From positions 24,116,977 through 24,180,976 of the forward strand of contig JAAONU010000010.1 of assembly GCA_012932295.1 (NCBI GenBank): 64,000 bases of DNA, in the 5' to 3' direction. A program made the translations under genes and the position numbers. The first letter of the stretch is position 1. Each line of letters starts with the position of its first letter. This stretch comes from Cyclina sinensis (lineage: Eukaryota > Mollusca > Bivalvia > Venerida > Veneridae). Under the pieces are notes generated by a model, which searched no databases, was not told the origin of the DNA, and saw nothing but the letters and a program-made list of their open reading frames with translations. Below, one piece after another: positions 11,705 through 23,620 of this stretch.

Positions 11705-12455
11705 CACTTTTGAGAGTAGTCGGACGCATGCTTGCGATCGATTTTTGCTGGACGTTTGCATTGCGATCGCTTAATGCCAAATTTATGCTTTCGATCGTTG
11801 TATAGACGGCGTATGCTTGCGATCGTCTTATGCCGGAAGTATACTTGCGATCATTGTATGCCGGACGTATGCTTCCGATCGTAAAATAGAGAACGTATGC
11901 TTGCGATCGTGTTATGCCGGACGTATCCTTGCGATCGTTGTATGTAGGACGTATGCTTTCAATTGATGTATAGAAGACGTATGCTTGCGATAGTTGCATA
12001 CAAAATGTATGCTAGCAATCATTGAATGCAGGACTTTTGCCTGTGATAGTTGTATGCAGAACCTATGCTTGAGATCGTTGTATAGACGACGTATGCTTGC
12101 AATTGATGAATAAATGACGTATGCTTGCGATAGTTTTATGCCTTCGATCGCTAAATGCAGAACGTATGCCTCCCATCGTAATCTAGAGAACGCATGCTTG
12201 CGATCATTCAATGCAGGACGAATGCCTGCAATCGTTAAATGCAGGACGAATGCCTGCAATCGTTAAATGCAGGACGCATGCCTGCAATTATTGAATGCAT
12301 GACGTATGCCGGACGTTTGCCTGCGATCAATGTATGCAGGAAGTATGCTTGCTAGCGTTGAATGCAGGACGTATGCTTGGGATCGTTGTATGTAGTACGT
12401 ATGCTTGCGATAGTTGATTGCAGGACGTGTGCTTGCTAGCGTTGAATGCAGGAGG
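11705..12455. repeat. 28-bp minisatellite, first block
   Basis: About 26 diverged copies of a 28-bp unit of the type GTATGCTTGCGATCGTTG followed by TATGCCGGAC. Single-base variants and small indels are frequent, so this is older than the array at 56 kb. Open frames seen across it are by-products of the repeat. Its last 245 bases or so recur almost exactly at about 12826-13072. Confidence 0.95.
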
Positions 12456-12825
12456 TAAAATTGCTGATCTGTTTTAAGAAGGAATATGATAAGGTAAAAT
12501 TGCTGATCTGTTTTAGGAAGGAATAAGATGATAATGTAAATTTGCTGATCTGTTTTAAAAAGGAATATGATGATAAGGTAAGTTTGCTGATCTGTTTTAA
12601 GAAGGAATATGATGATAAGGTAAATTTGCTGATTTTTTTTAAGAAGGAATAAGATGATAAGGTAAATTTGCTGTGTTTTAAGAAGTAAATAAGGTACAAA
12701 GGTAAATTAGCCTATTTGTTTTGAGAAAGAGAAAAAGATAAGGTAAATTTGCTGATCCGTTTTAAGAAGGAAAAGGATCTGATCTGTTTCAAAAGAAGAA
12801 AAATGTATTTACCTGATAAGTTGCA
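12456..12825. repeat. 42-bp minisatellite, copy 1
   Basis: About eight copies of a 42-bp unit carrying AATTTGCTGATCTGTTTT and AAGAAGGAATAAGATGATAA. The order of variant units (a copy with CTGATTTTTTTTAAG, a short copy CTGTGTTTTAAG, then TAGCCTATTTGTTTTGAG, then GGATCTGATCTGTTTC) is repeated at 14520-14937. Confidence 0.95.
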
Positions 12826-13990
12826 TTCAATGCAGGACGAATGCCTGCAATCGTTAAATGCAGGACGAATGCCTGCAATCGTTAAATGCAGGACGCATGC
12901 CTGCAATTATTGAATGCATGACGTATGCCGGACGTTTGCCTGCGATCAATGTATGCAGGAAGTATGCTTGCTAGCGTTGAATGCAGGACGTATGCTTGGG
13001 ATCGTTGTATGTAGTACGTATGCTTGCGATAGTTGATTGCAGGACGTGTGCTTGCTAGCGTTGAATGCAGGAAGTATGCTTGTGATCGTTGTATGTAGAA
13101 CGTATGCTTGCAAGCGTTGAATGCAGGAAGTATGCTTGCTAGCGTTGAATGCAGGACGTATGCTTGCGATAGATGATTGCAGGACGTGTGCTTGTGATTG
13201 CTTTTTTGCCTTGCGATCGCTTTATGCCGAATGTATGTTTACGATCATTGTATGCCGGACGTGAGCTTCCGTTCGTAGAATAGAGAACGTATACTTGCGA
13301 TCGTTTTATGCCGGACGTGTGCTTGAGATCGTTGTATGTAGAACGTATGCTTTCAATTTCGTGTAACTGCTTTATTCTGGATGTATGTTTGCAATTTCTT
13401 TATGCGGGACGTATTCTTGTAACTGCTTTATTCTGCATGTATGCTTGCGATCGCTTTATGCAGGACGTATTCTTGTAACTGCTTTATTCTGCATGTATGC
13501 TTGCGATTGCTTTATGCAGGACGTATTCTTGTAACTGCTTTATTCTGCATGTATGCTTGCGATCGCTTTATGCAGGACATATTCTTGTTACTGCTTTATT
13601 CTGCATGTATGCTTGCGATCGCTTTATGCGGGACGCATGCTTGCGATCGCTTTATGCAGGACGTATTTTTGTAACTTCTTTATTTTGGATGTATGCTTGC
13701 GATTTCTTTATGCGGGACGCATGCTTGCAATTGCTTTATTCTGGATGTATGATTGCGATCGCTTTATGCGGGACGCATGCTTGCGATCGCTTTATGCAGG
13801 ACATATTCTTGTAACTGCTTTATTCTGCATGTATGCTTGTGATGTCTTTATTCGAGAGACATGCTTGCGATGGCTTTATGCAGGACGTTTTCTTGTAATT
13901 GCTTTACTCTGGATGTATGCTTGCGATCGCTTTGTTCGGGACGTATTCTTGTAACTGCTTTATTTTGGATGTATGCTTCCGATTGCTTAA
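12826..13990. repeat. 28-bp minisatellite, second block with 56-bp higher-order unit
   Basis: Continuation of the 28-bp family. From about 13350 the units alternate as a 56-bp dimer (ACGTATTCTTGTAACTGC with TTTATGCAGG). Three-frame open stretches such as 13441-13954 exist because three units make 84 bp and the unit lacks stops; no coding role is proposed. Confidence 0.93.
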
Positions 13991-14436
13991 AAATCAAACC
14001 CAGATGGTTGTGACGAAGAATTTTTTTTATATTCCTTTAACAATTTAGAATTTGTTTTTGGTCTTAGCAGTATCTAGACGTGCCTAGATTCTAACTTGAT
14101 AAAACTCATGTCTGCCTATACTTTACAAAAGATTAAGGTGCACACGAAATGCTTACTAACAGACGTGACAAACAATACAAAATAACGATTTGTCAACATT
14201 TTAGACAGTTTGTTTCCCTTTATTCTTAATTCTTACAAATACAAACAGCGAGTCATAAACAGGTCAGCAGGCGAGTTTACATATATCATTGACACACAGC
14301 ATACAAAAGTAGCGTTTCTAAACGTATTTTTAGTCAAAATGACAAGGATGAATGGTGGTCAAGCTATCTGCAAAAAAAGTAATTGTCTAGAAATATTATG
14401 CGCCAGCAGTGGCAAAGACCTTAAAGAGTAAGGTTG
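13991..14436. other. Unique spacer between repeat blocks
   Basis: AT-rich single-copy-looking DNA separating the second 28-bp block from the second 42-bp block. An open frame at 14210-14431 runs into the repeat and has no recognisable motif. Confidence 0.4.
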
Positions 14437-14940
14437 TAAGATAAATTTGCTGATCTGTTTTAAGAAGGAATAATATGATAAGATAAATTTGCTGATCTGT
14501 TTTAAGAAGGAATAAGATGATAAGGTAAAATTGCTGATCTGTTTTAAGAAGGAATATGATAAGGTAAAATTGCTGATCTGTTTTAAGAAGGAATAAGATG
14601 ATAATGTAAATTTGCTGATCTGTTTTAAAGAAGGAATATGATGATAAGGTAAGTTTGCTGATCTGTTTTAAGAAGGAATAAGATGATAATGTATATTTGC
14701 TGATCTGTTTTAAGAAGGAATATGATGATAAGGTAAATTTGCTGATTTTTTTTTAAGAAGGAATAAGATGATAAGGTAAATTTGCTGTGTTTTAAGAAGT
14801 AAATAAGGTACAAAGGTAAATTAGCCTATTTGTTTTGAGAAAGAGAAAAAGATAAGGTAAATTTGCTGATCCGTTTTAAGAAGGAAAAGGATCTGATCTG
14901 TTTCAAAAGAAGAAAAATGTATTTACCTGATAAGTTGCTT
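14437..14940. repeat. 42-bp minisatellite, copy 2
   Basis: A second block of the 42-bp family with about eleven units. Its right part shares the same sequence of variant units as 12456-12825, showing a segmental copy and not independent growth. Confidence 0.95.
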
Positions 14941-15239
14941 CCCTTTGTTTTAGTTTGTATTCTTGATAAAACCTCTGGAATAAGAAAAAATGATAAACAT
15001 ATCTCCAGCATGATATTAAGACAAAACAAATTACAACCTACTGTATACAGAAGTGTCAATGTTTTTAACATGGTAATAATGATAGTCTCAGTTTGGTAAT
15101 TAATGTTAACCTCCATTGTTCTGTGATGGTAAGTGATCTATTTATCTGAGTTTATATATCGTCGGAAGCAGTTGTCAGTATGACGGACGCCCTCCTTTCT
15201 ATGCTCAGTGTAAAACACCGATACACATCGGTTAAACAC

Positions 15240-15345
15240 AACAAACAGCAATGTATCTCGAGGAGTGGTGGATCGAACTCTAAACCCCCTGGATTACAAG
15301 TCAAGCGCGTAACTACTTTACCGCTGATCCGTCCCTTTATGAAAA
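15240..15345 (-). repeat. tRNA-derived SINE head downstream of the channel's TM4 exon
   Basis: The minus strand reads GATCAGCGGTAAAGTAGTTA (A-box-like), then CTTGACTTGTAATCCAG (anticodon-arm-like) and GAGTTCGATCC (B-box). It starts about 10 bases after the donor of the last recognised channel exon. If that donor is not used, the reading frame runs into this element and stops at 15152. Confidence 0.6.
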
Positions 15346-15352
15346 AACTTAC

Positions 15353-18300
15353 ATGTACCTTTATAAGTACGATAAGCCAAAAGAAAATGTGAAATAATCC
15401 AAGTAGACCAATCAGTGAGAAGAATGCGATTTTGTCCATATCCGCCTGCCTGCTATCATTCGAGTACTGAGACAGAACTGCGTGCCATACACACACTAAC
15501 CAGTTGAACACCATACTTCCGATGATAAACCTGTCCTGCAATATATAGAAATAAAGTAAGAGTCGTTTTCTTTCATCGTTTCGAATCCGTTTCCGTTCAA
15601 GTCAGACGTATTTCTATACGAACGCCTTTGCTCGGATTATTTTTCGTTGAAATTTCAATACTAAAAATACCTTTCAACCCCTAACCCATTCTCGTCTAAA
15701 AAGTGGACATTTTTGGTGTTTGTGTGTGTGTAGGAGATGCTGGGGGGACATGATATATATTTGCCAAAATATTTCTTGTTTTGAATTCAATTAAGACCCT
15801 GTTTTGACTGATCAACACCATTTATTCCAAGATGCAAATATAACCTGTGCGGAGATATTATCATATTAACATATTATCAACAAAAGCGTGAAAAAAGCGT
15901 GAAAATTTCTTTTTTACTGTCCAACACGAGATCTATTAAATGTTTCGAATACTCTTCTTTTTAGATCTCAGAAACACCCAGAAACATATGCGATACCTTA
16001 TGCAATCTGGCAGTTAATTTAACGAGTAAATCCATTACTTTAATTTCGATGAAATTAAATACACACTTTGAAATTTAGAATTTAAGAGTTTTGAATCTGC
16101 TTTGTGTTTTACTACCAGTCTGTTACCAAATTCTTTAAATTATGAGTGTACCTTTGATGGAAGAATTACTCTGACTTTTAAATTCTAAATTATCTCTCAA
16201 TTTTCTGTACGAAAGAACAGCACAAATATTAGTGATACGAGACATTCTGTTTCTGCTTTTTAAAAAAAGACCCCATCTACAAAGCATGTATAACCTGAGA
16301 CTGTAAAGCGTAATGAAAAGCAAGCTAAAGTTCTTATAAGTATTCATTATTTTTGTACTTCATAACAATAACACACTGACTACTTGAAAGACGAACAGAC
16401 GAACAAAATGAATCAAAGTGGAAGTTGGCGGCGGCTGTTGACTGTTTCAGCATCTTCACGTAAGGTCTGATAAGCAAATGTGCCTGAAAAAGGTAACTTT
16501 TAAAGTCGTTACAGTTGAGAACAAGTTGGCTTCCTTTAAAAAGTAAGCCAAAGAGAGGTCAGCAGCTGTCGTCACTGAAAGAATGAATCTACTTGTTTCC
16601 AAGATCATTTTGAATTTTTTAAACGTTCTGTGACTTAAATAATTATAAAAACTAGTAACCTAACTACTATTAATAGTTATAGCTTATTAGGCAAAATGAC
16701 CGAAACTGACTATAACTTAGTTATTTCAAATGTTTTTATAGTGGCGTATCTATTATCTAAATAAATGAAACAAATTAATAAACCTCATGTATTTCATACC
16801 TTGTAGAATCTTGGGGATCTTCTTATAAGCCCCTAAGGCTTTACTCCCCCCTCTTTTACAACAATGCATGTAGTTGTTGAAGCCAGAACTCCCATGTTAA
16901 GCTGCTGCTTTTTTAGGCGAATTAAGTTTTGTTTTCCCTTTCAAGCTTTTATTACACCTTTCTTAGTCCAAATGTTTTACAAAATAATCAGCGATAGTAT
17001 CTGTTAAGCTGGACTAAATATTAAGAGGGCGTAAATTTGATCCAAATCGATGAAATGGACTTATCAAAAATGCTTTGAAATTCGTAAAAAATATTTACCA
17101 TTTTTTCATGACCTTGGCTAAATATTAATAATTTGTTCAACAGGCTGATGAGTCTCTGAGAAAAAAAATGCATTTTAGAATTTGTAGTTTTTAAAAAGTA
17201 GCATGCATAAAAAGAAATGCATCCCTATAATTGTATTTTTGTGTGTTTAGTTAAGGGAATACAAAATTATTCTGTACGTTCTGTTCATAATGGGCCGTTT
17301 TAATAATGGGCCGTTTTAACTATGAGCCGTTTTAACCATGGGCCGTTTTGACCCGATGTTAAATTTTGGTTTCCTTTAAATGAATTCGTATTTTGATTCG
17401 GAGCATGCGCATAACTATCTTTGTAGACTGGTTTTCATGATTTTAGGCTTAATATGAGATCATTAACTAAAATTTGATACGCAAAAATGGATGCCGCCAG
17501 CAGTTAAAGCCAACACTGTGGAGAGGTCTGATGACCTCTCCAATGATGAGAGATATTTTTAGATTTTTTCCCATAATGCAACTCACCAGATGTGTTAAGT
17601 ATGGAATCTTGGGAAGGCTCTGGTTCGACACCATTTTGAAAGTGACTCCGGTCAATGTTATGATGAATGACAACTGTAGTCTGTTGGGTATTAAATCCCG
17701 ATCCACAGCAAAGGTCGTCAAAGATAACGTTGAAATCATCGTCTGGAATAAAATGTACATATAGTTTATTGATATTCACTAAAAACTTCTTAAGAATAAA
17801 ACAAGCTAAAGCAGTGTCTCCGCGAGGGCTCTAGCTTTCATATATAATCTGAATCACCAAATATCTTTCATTTGAAAGCGACAGCTTTCTCAGTAAACTG
17901 TTACTGCTGCGGTAAAGGGGAGTAACTCTGTGCGGAACGTGACGTAACTAAGCATTGAGGGTAAAGTTCACCAACAGAAGTGCATCTGTTTAAATGCCTC
18001 TTTTTATTCTTGATAGCTTCGCTTGGAAGCATAGATTAACTTCCTCAAGAATTTTTTGAGCTGAAAGGTGAATGTGATGTGAATTTTCGTATTACAGTAA
18101 ACACTTGCAACCGCTCACGTTGGAAAAAAAAGTTTTGTTATGATATAAACATATGCATTACGACAAGTACGCACGCAGTTCTGAAAATGCTACTTTAAAG
18201 TTAGAGTCTATTGACAAATTCACAATGATTTTAGAAAATACCGTCATATTGAAGAATGCCGCGTCTGGTACATATTATCTCCCTAGATCGATAAGAATGT

Positions 18301-21300
18301 CTCTTAAAAAGTTGTTTCCGTTTACACCGACAGACTTTAACAAAGATCAATACTGATATTGACCAGATTTCGTAAAAATTGCCGGGACCTCAGCTCTCGG
18401 CGTGTTTGACTTAGAGAAAAATATTATTTACATACCAGTGAAATCCTTTTTAAGGAACTTCGTCTTTTGTAACTTTTGAAGAATAAGACAGTTAACCCCT
18501 TTCAATCCTTCAATTTCTAAACATGAAATGTAACTTGAATTGCATGAAGACAGTTGTAAAAACTTGTAATATTATTGGCCTCTGTATGTTATAAAGGAGG
18601 CGGGCAGGATAGTGTAGAAATCAAGACAAACTGTATTAAATATTAAGAGCCACTTTCAAATAGGACCCACACGTATTCAATAAACTAGTCTATAAATTAT
18701 GTATTAAAATTTTATTTACAAGTGATTTTTCGAGTATATGCGATTTCTATGTACCACAAGCGTGCTTTATTTTTAGTTACACAGATTCTTGGCGGGGTAC
18801 GCGGTGTCGTATTGCCTGGTCGAACTGATAGAGGCCGAGCCGCCAGACTGTAGATATGTTATATACCGTTCCTCATTTAAACCTGTGTAACTTTCACGAA
18901 ATGCGCCAAAAAGCTGTCAAACATTTCTGCTTGTACAGGATACAAAAAATCACTGACAAAGAACAAATAGTGTTTGTCCTACTTCCATAGCCAATCAAAA
19001 CACAATGTATTTAATTTATTATATATTTATCAGGATATAATTGCGATTTCTCCACCTATTCATAAGAGCTCTTTCCTAGTTTTTACCACGTTGTCTGTGC
19101 AGGTGTATCGCACAAGTGGGAGTGGTTCGCGTACGGATAGGTATTCTCCAAATAAGGAAGCCAACGAAAAAATGTGAAAGATCAAAATAGGAGGGGCAAA
19201 CAGTCGGATAGAGTCTCTAAAATGAAATCTTCAGCACTAAGAAATTAGGCAGATCGCTAGGCTCCCTCCATTTGGTTTTTAATGCTGCAGTTTTCACTTC
19301 ATAGCCTTTATCCTATAAATAACGCTCACGAATCACGGCGGTATTATCAAGTTCATACTTACCATTATGAGTATGATGTTGTAAAGAAAGAATCCAGCAT
19401 TTCTTGTGGCTACGCATTTAACCAGCAGAGCGGGGTTCTTGAATTGCGTCTCGGCTAACTCCTTGCTAAACGTTCTCGGCTCCGAGTAGACTAAATCCCG
19501 TACCGTCCATTCCGTGTCATCAACGAAGCAGACGACATTTACAGCTGATACCTCCTCGTTGTCCTCAATTATTTCAACCACGTCATCATCCAGCTCTGAA
19601 GAAACCACGATAGACAAATCCTGAATAGAGAAAGGAAAAATATAAGGTGCTGTTGCGCAAGCACAAATAATCATATGAATAATACACATGATATCTAAGA
19701 GGTTGTTATTGTCTCTTTAGACATCGAACAGACAAACCTTGAATGTGAGCAGACGAAGCTTTGCCAGTGCCTTTGTGTTGACGCAGAAATAGGCTTGTAA
19801 TCTTTGTTAGGAAGACATAAGCGGGTAGTACAAGACTAAATGAAAAGGTAATAAAACAAAAAAAAGTCAAATAAGAGATATGTCAATGTCTTGTATGGGT
19901 CTTAAATGTTTCCAGCTCGAGTACAGAACGTTTTGTACAAAGTCGTAAACATCGATTGACAAAGTGTCAGAAGTCATATGAACAAACGTCTACATTCGCA
20001 ATTTCATTTCTTCCAAATAGATATTTCCATATAGAAACGCGCCAACCCTTTGACATTTTATGGTCATCTTATATGTTAACATAAAATATTGATAGCAATA
20101 GCAATATAACTTCTCTACCTGCACATCAAACGGAAAGTCATGAAGCTCCAAATTTTCTGCAAAGGCTCCTTTCACTCTAAACTTCTCCGTGATAAAGGCC
20201 TCGCCATCTTTTGACTGTTTCACAGACCGCCATGTTTTGCATGAGGCACTCGGTGCGCTGTTGGCTATGTGTATCTTGGGGTTCCAGTATTTGCTGTAGT
20301 CTGACACTGAACGGTCCTGCAACAAACGTTTGACATTAAAAGATCAAAAACTGAAAACAGTCTAAATTTGGAGAAATGAGAGAGACCGGAAAACTCTGAC
20401 ACTTGCAACCGATAAAAATAATAATAACAAATAAAGTGCTCCTAGAACGTAACCATACCGGATGCATACTATTCTATTAAACAATATATCTATTCAAAGG
20501 ATTTTGCCATAATATATCAAACCAAATAATTACAAATACACGTTAGGCATACTAACTGGTTTAGATTTCTGAAATAAACGTATCCGTTTTATGCGTGTAA
20601 TGAAATGTCTTTCCATGTTTCATGTGAAATCTAATCGCTGAGAAGTGCTAGGTAGTTTGACTAGCTCTCGAACTGTAAATCGGGATGCTGATGTCACAGC
20701 ATAATTGCAGTAATGGGCTTCAAACAATCAACCTCCGTTTTATGACGACTTACCTCTGCTCTCAAGGGATCATCCCCTTCCTGAAAGTTAAATGCTTTCG
20801 TAAAAAATATATTAAAGAAAATGTAGCCATACCTTTGCATTATCCAGAGTGGGTTCGCGCCATCTGACTTGTACGAAGACATCCGCATGAAACACTTCCT
20901 TTATCGTATCTATGTCAGTGACCTTGAGAAAATTGACCTTCACATAGACCTTTCTCTGAAAAAGAGTAAAATACTTAACCTTATTTATTGATTAATAAAA
21001 AACATTGCTTACATTTGTATTCAAGAATTTTATTGAAATTATTTTGTTTTCCTTTTTAGCAGCAAACTGTGAGTTAATATTTCACTTGGTCTAAATATAT
21101 TTTCAAAGTTTGTAAATATCAATTAAAATGAGATATACATTCGGTGTCGTAGTGAAGTAAGACTGTATGTATAACACTTTGAATGGGGGACATTAATGGA
21201 TTATCTTCACTGAATACTCTCTGATATTACATTGGTCCTTCCATGTTTGTTTGTTTTGGGGTTTAACGCCGATTTCAACATTTGTTATATCTCGGCGGTC

Positions 21301-23579
21301 AGTCCACCTAACCGGTTTTCCTGGTAATTGCCAATTTCTCCGCAAGTGACTGACTACTGTTCCCACATGATCTACTCTGAATCAGCGGTGAGAGACAAAT
21401 GAGCATAAGACACGATGTCTGAGAACAATTGTCACGGAGAAATTTTGCCCTGCCCAGGGTTGAACCAACGACCGCTGGATTACTAATCCAGTGCTCTACC
21501 TATTGAACTAAGCGGGCGGGCTAAAGGTCCTTCCATTTGGATTCCTCTGCTTTTATCGCTATTTTCTCTTTTGGTATGGTGATAATTAAGCCTAATTATT
21601 TGCAACAATGGTAGTCAGATTACACATTAAGTTTAGCAACATGTTCTCTTAACAAAATTATCTGTGTTTTTTAATAAATCATATTTTTTTTATTTAATAT
21701 ACAAGTGACAATTTTCACAACTAAAAGTCAAGACCATCACAATTAAAAAAAGAAGAAGAAAAAAAAAAAAGGAAACAAGGCCATCGTCGACGGTCCGGTC
21801 AAAAATGTCTTGCCCGTAGCGAAAAAAAGGACATTCTCGGCGCTCAGAAGAATAAAAACCTACCTGCGATCGACAATGTGTCAAGTACGCTTGAACAATC
21901 TAATGGTGTTATACATTCATAAGTACAGGACAGATTTACTCAACTTGAGTGTAACAGCCGAGGAGTTCATTACCACCAGAGAACAATGGCGATGTGTTTT
22001 TTTGGAAAATTCCCATAAAATGAGACACTGAGCTGTGTAAGATAAACTATTGTGAACAAAATATAAGTTACTGCTAAACAAAAGTGGTTATTGTTGACTG
22101 GTAATGTTCTTGCTATTGGAACCGCATGTGATCGATTGATGATTAAGCTTCAACCATTGTGCGATTTATGTTAAAAACACAATCTACGTACTACTGTTCT
22201 TGTATGTAATATTTCTTGTATTTGTTTTTATTTATAATTATCAGATAAAAAATGCAACTAAAGAATTATAACAACATCAATTATTGTTTATTTTTTCATT
22301 TGTCAAATATTAATTATTCATATTTTATGTACAACTGTCCGTCCGTTATGCGATCAGTAGTCAATCTTTCACCCTTTAAACTTACGATGCACAGATCTTT
22401 GTAAAAAAAATCATTGACATATTCCAAAATAACATGTACTAGCGGCAGACTGAAAACTGTGCCAAATTCACGGGAAAACGCTTCTGAGAGCATCCTAGAA
22501 TAAAAAATTATCCGGGGAGCATCCCCCGGTGACCTCCTCACCCCCAGATTTTAGGCTAGGACCAACCACATTGGCCTCACGAATCACAAAATAGTGACGA
22601 CGGGCATGGGATAAAGTCAAAGGATTCCAACTGAAAGGACCAATGTGCTATTTGGTCTACCTTTGATGTTATCTGAGTAAGGGAGATAATTGGTTGTCAG
22701 GAATGACCCATACACTGGTATAGTAGCGGCGACGTTTAAACATTTCGTGTGTCTAGTCGACTGATAATTTAGCACGGTTTTTCAACTAATGTTAACAAAT
22801 GTATAGCTATGTCAAAAATTATTAAACTTAAAACCGTTTACAAAACTCAGTAAACTATATTTTGAAAAAACAAAATACAATAGTAATTTCATTCGAACGT
22901 AATAAATTGAATATTGCCGTTTTGACCCCTTTCTGTTTGATTGTAAAAGGTACAGTTATTATATATGGCACATTAGTATCGCACTGCATTTAAATGACGT
23001 AACTTATACTCAATACTAATTTGTAGATAAGATTGTGAAACAATTAAAATCATAGTTTAAACCCGATTGGGAGACATGGTCTCGCAGCGTATGTTCATGT
23101 AATCGGTACATGCGCCGGGTGTGTAGAACGTGGAGAGCTACTGGACAATCCATCCGATGGTCTGGTTCGAACCAGCGACGCTTGGCTCGATTTTGAATTC
23201 CGGCGCTCTAGGCCCAAGGCCATAGCTTGCCAGTCTGACCTGTGGTAGGATCTTTTAAGGAACAAGCAGCGAACAGACTGTCATCTCATATATTCACTCA
23301 CTTCCATTTGAATAAATATTTTATTTTTCTATCAGCTGCGTTGAAAATTAAACAGAAGTAATATGCTTTCTATCCATATCTATTTATCTGTATACAAGAC
23401 GGACCGGGCTTTCTCTTTAATAGTCTCAATCTATTCATGTCTTAAGTGATAATTATTTAGAGTCTTTTTAGTACAAAAAACCGAAAGAACTTATACCATA
23501 TCGTCATCATCATCAACAACAACGACATCATCATCATCATCATCATCAACATCATCATCATCATCATCAACAACAACAA

Positions 23580-23620
<41 letters not shown>

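Noticed and set aside
13441..13954. Cys-rich open frames that could be taken for small secreted peptides
   Set aside because: They follow the 28/56-bp satellite period in three overlapping frames with equal quality, so they are by-products of the repeat.
17474..17779. Plus-strand frame of 96 codons and the alternate minus-strand frame reading DDDFNVIFDDLCCGSG
   Set aside because: The other minus-strand frame encodes channel TM1-TM2-TM3 sequence with matching splice phases, so these are shadows.
15353..20955. Recent horizontal transfer of the channel gene from bacteria
   Set aside because: The gene has several GT...AG introns in normal positions and eukaryotic-like composition. Prokaryote-like layout alone does not show transfer; phylogeny is needed.
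21450..21522. Functional tRNA-Thr gene
   Set aside because: The cloverleaf-like head is continuous with a SINE body and flanked by a target-site duplication; acceptor stem pairing is poor.
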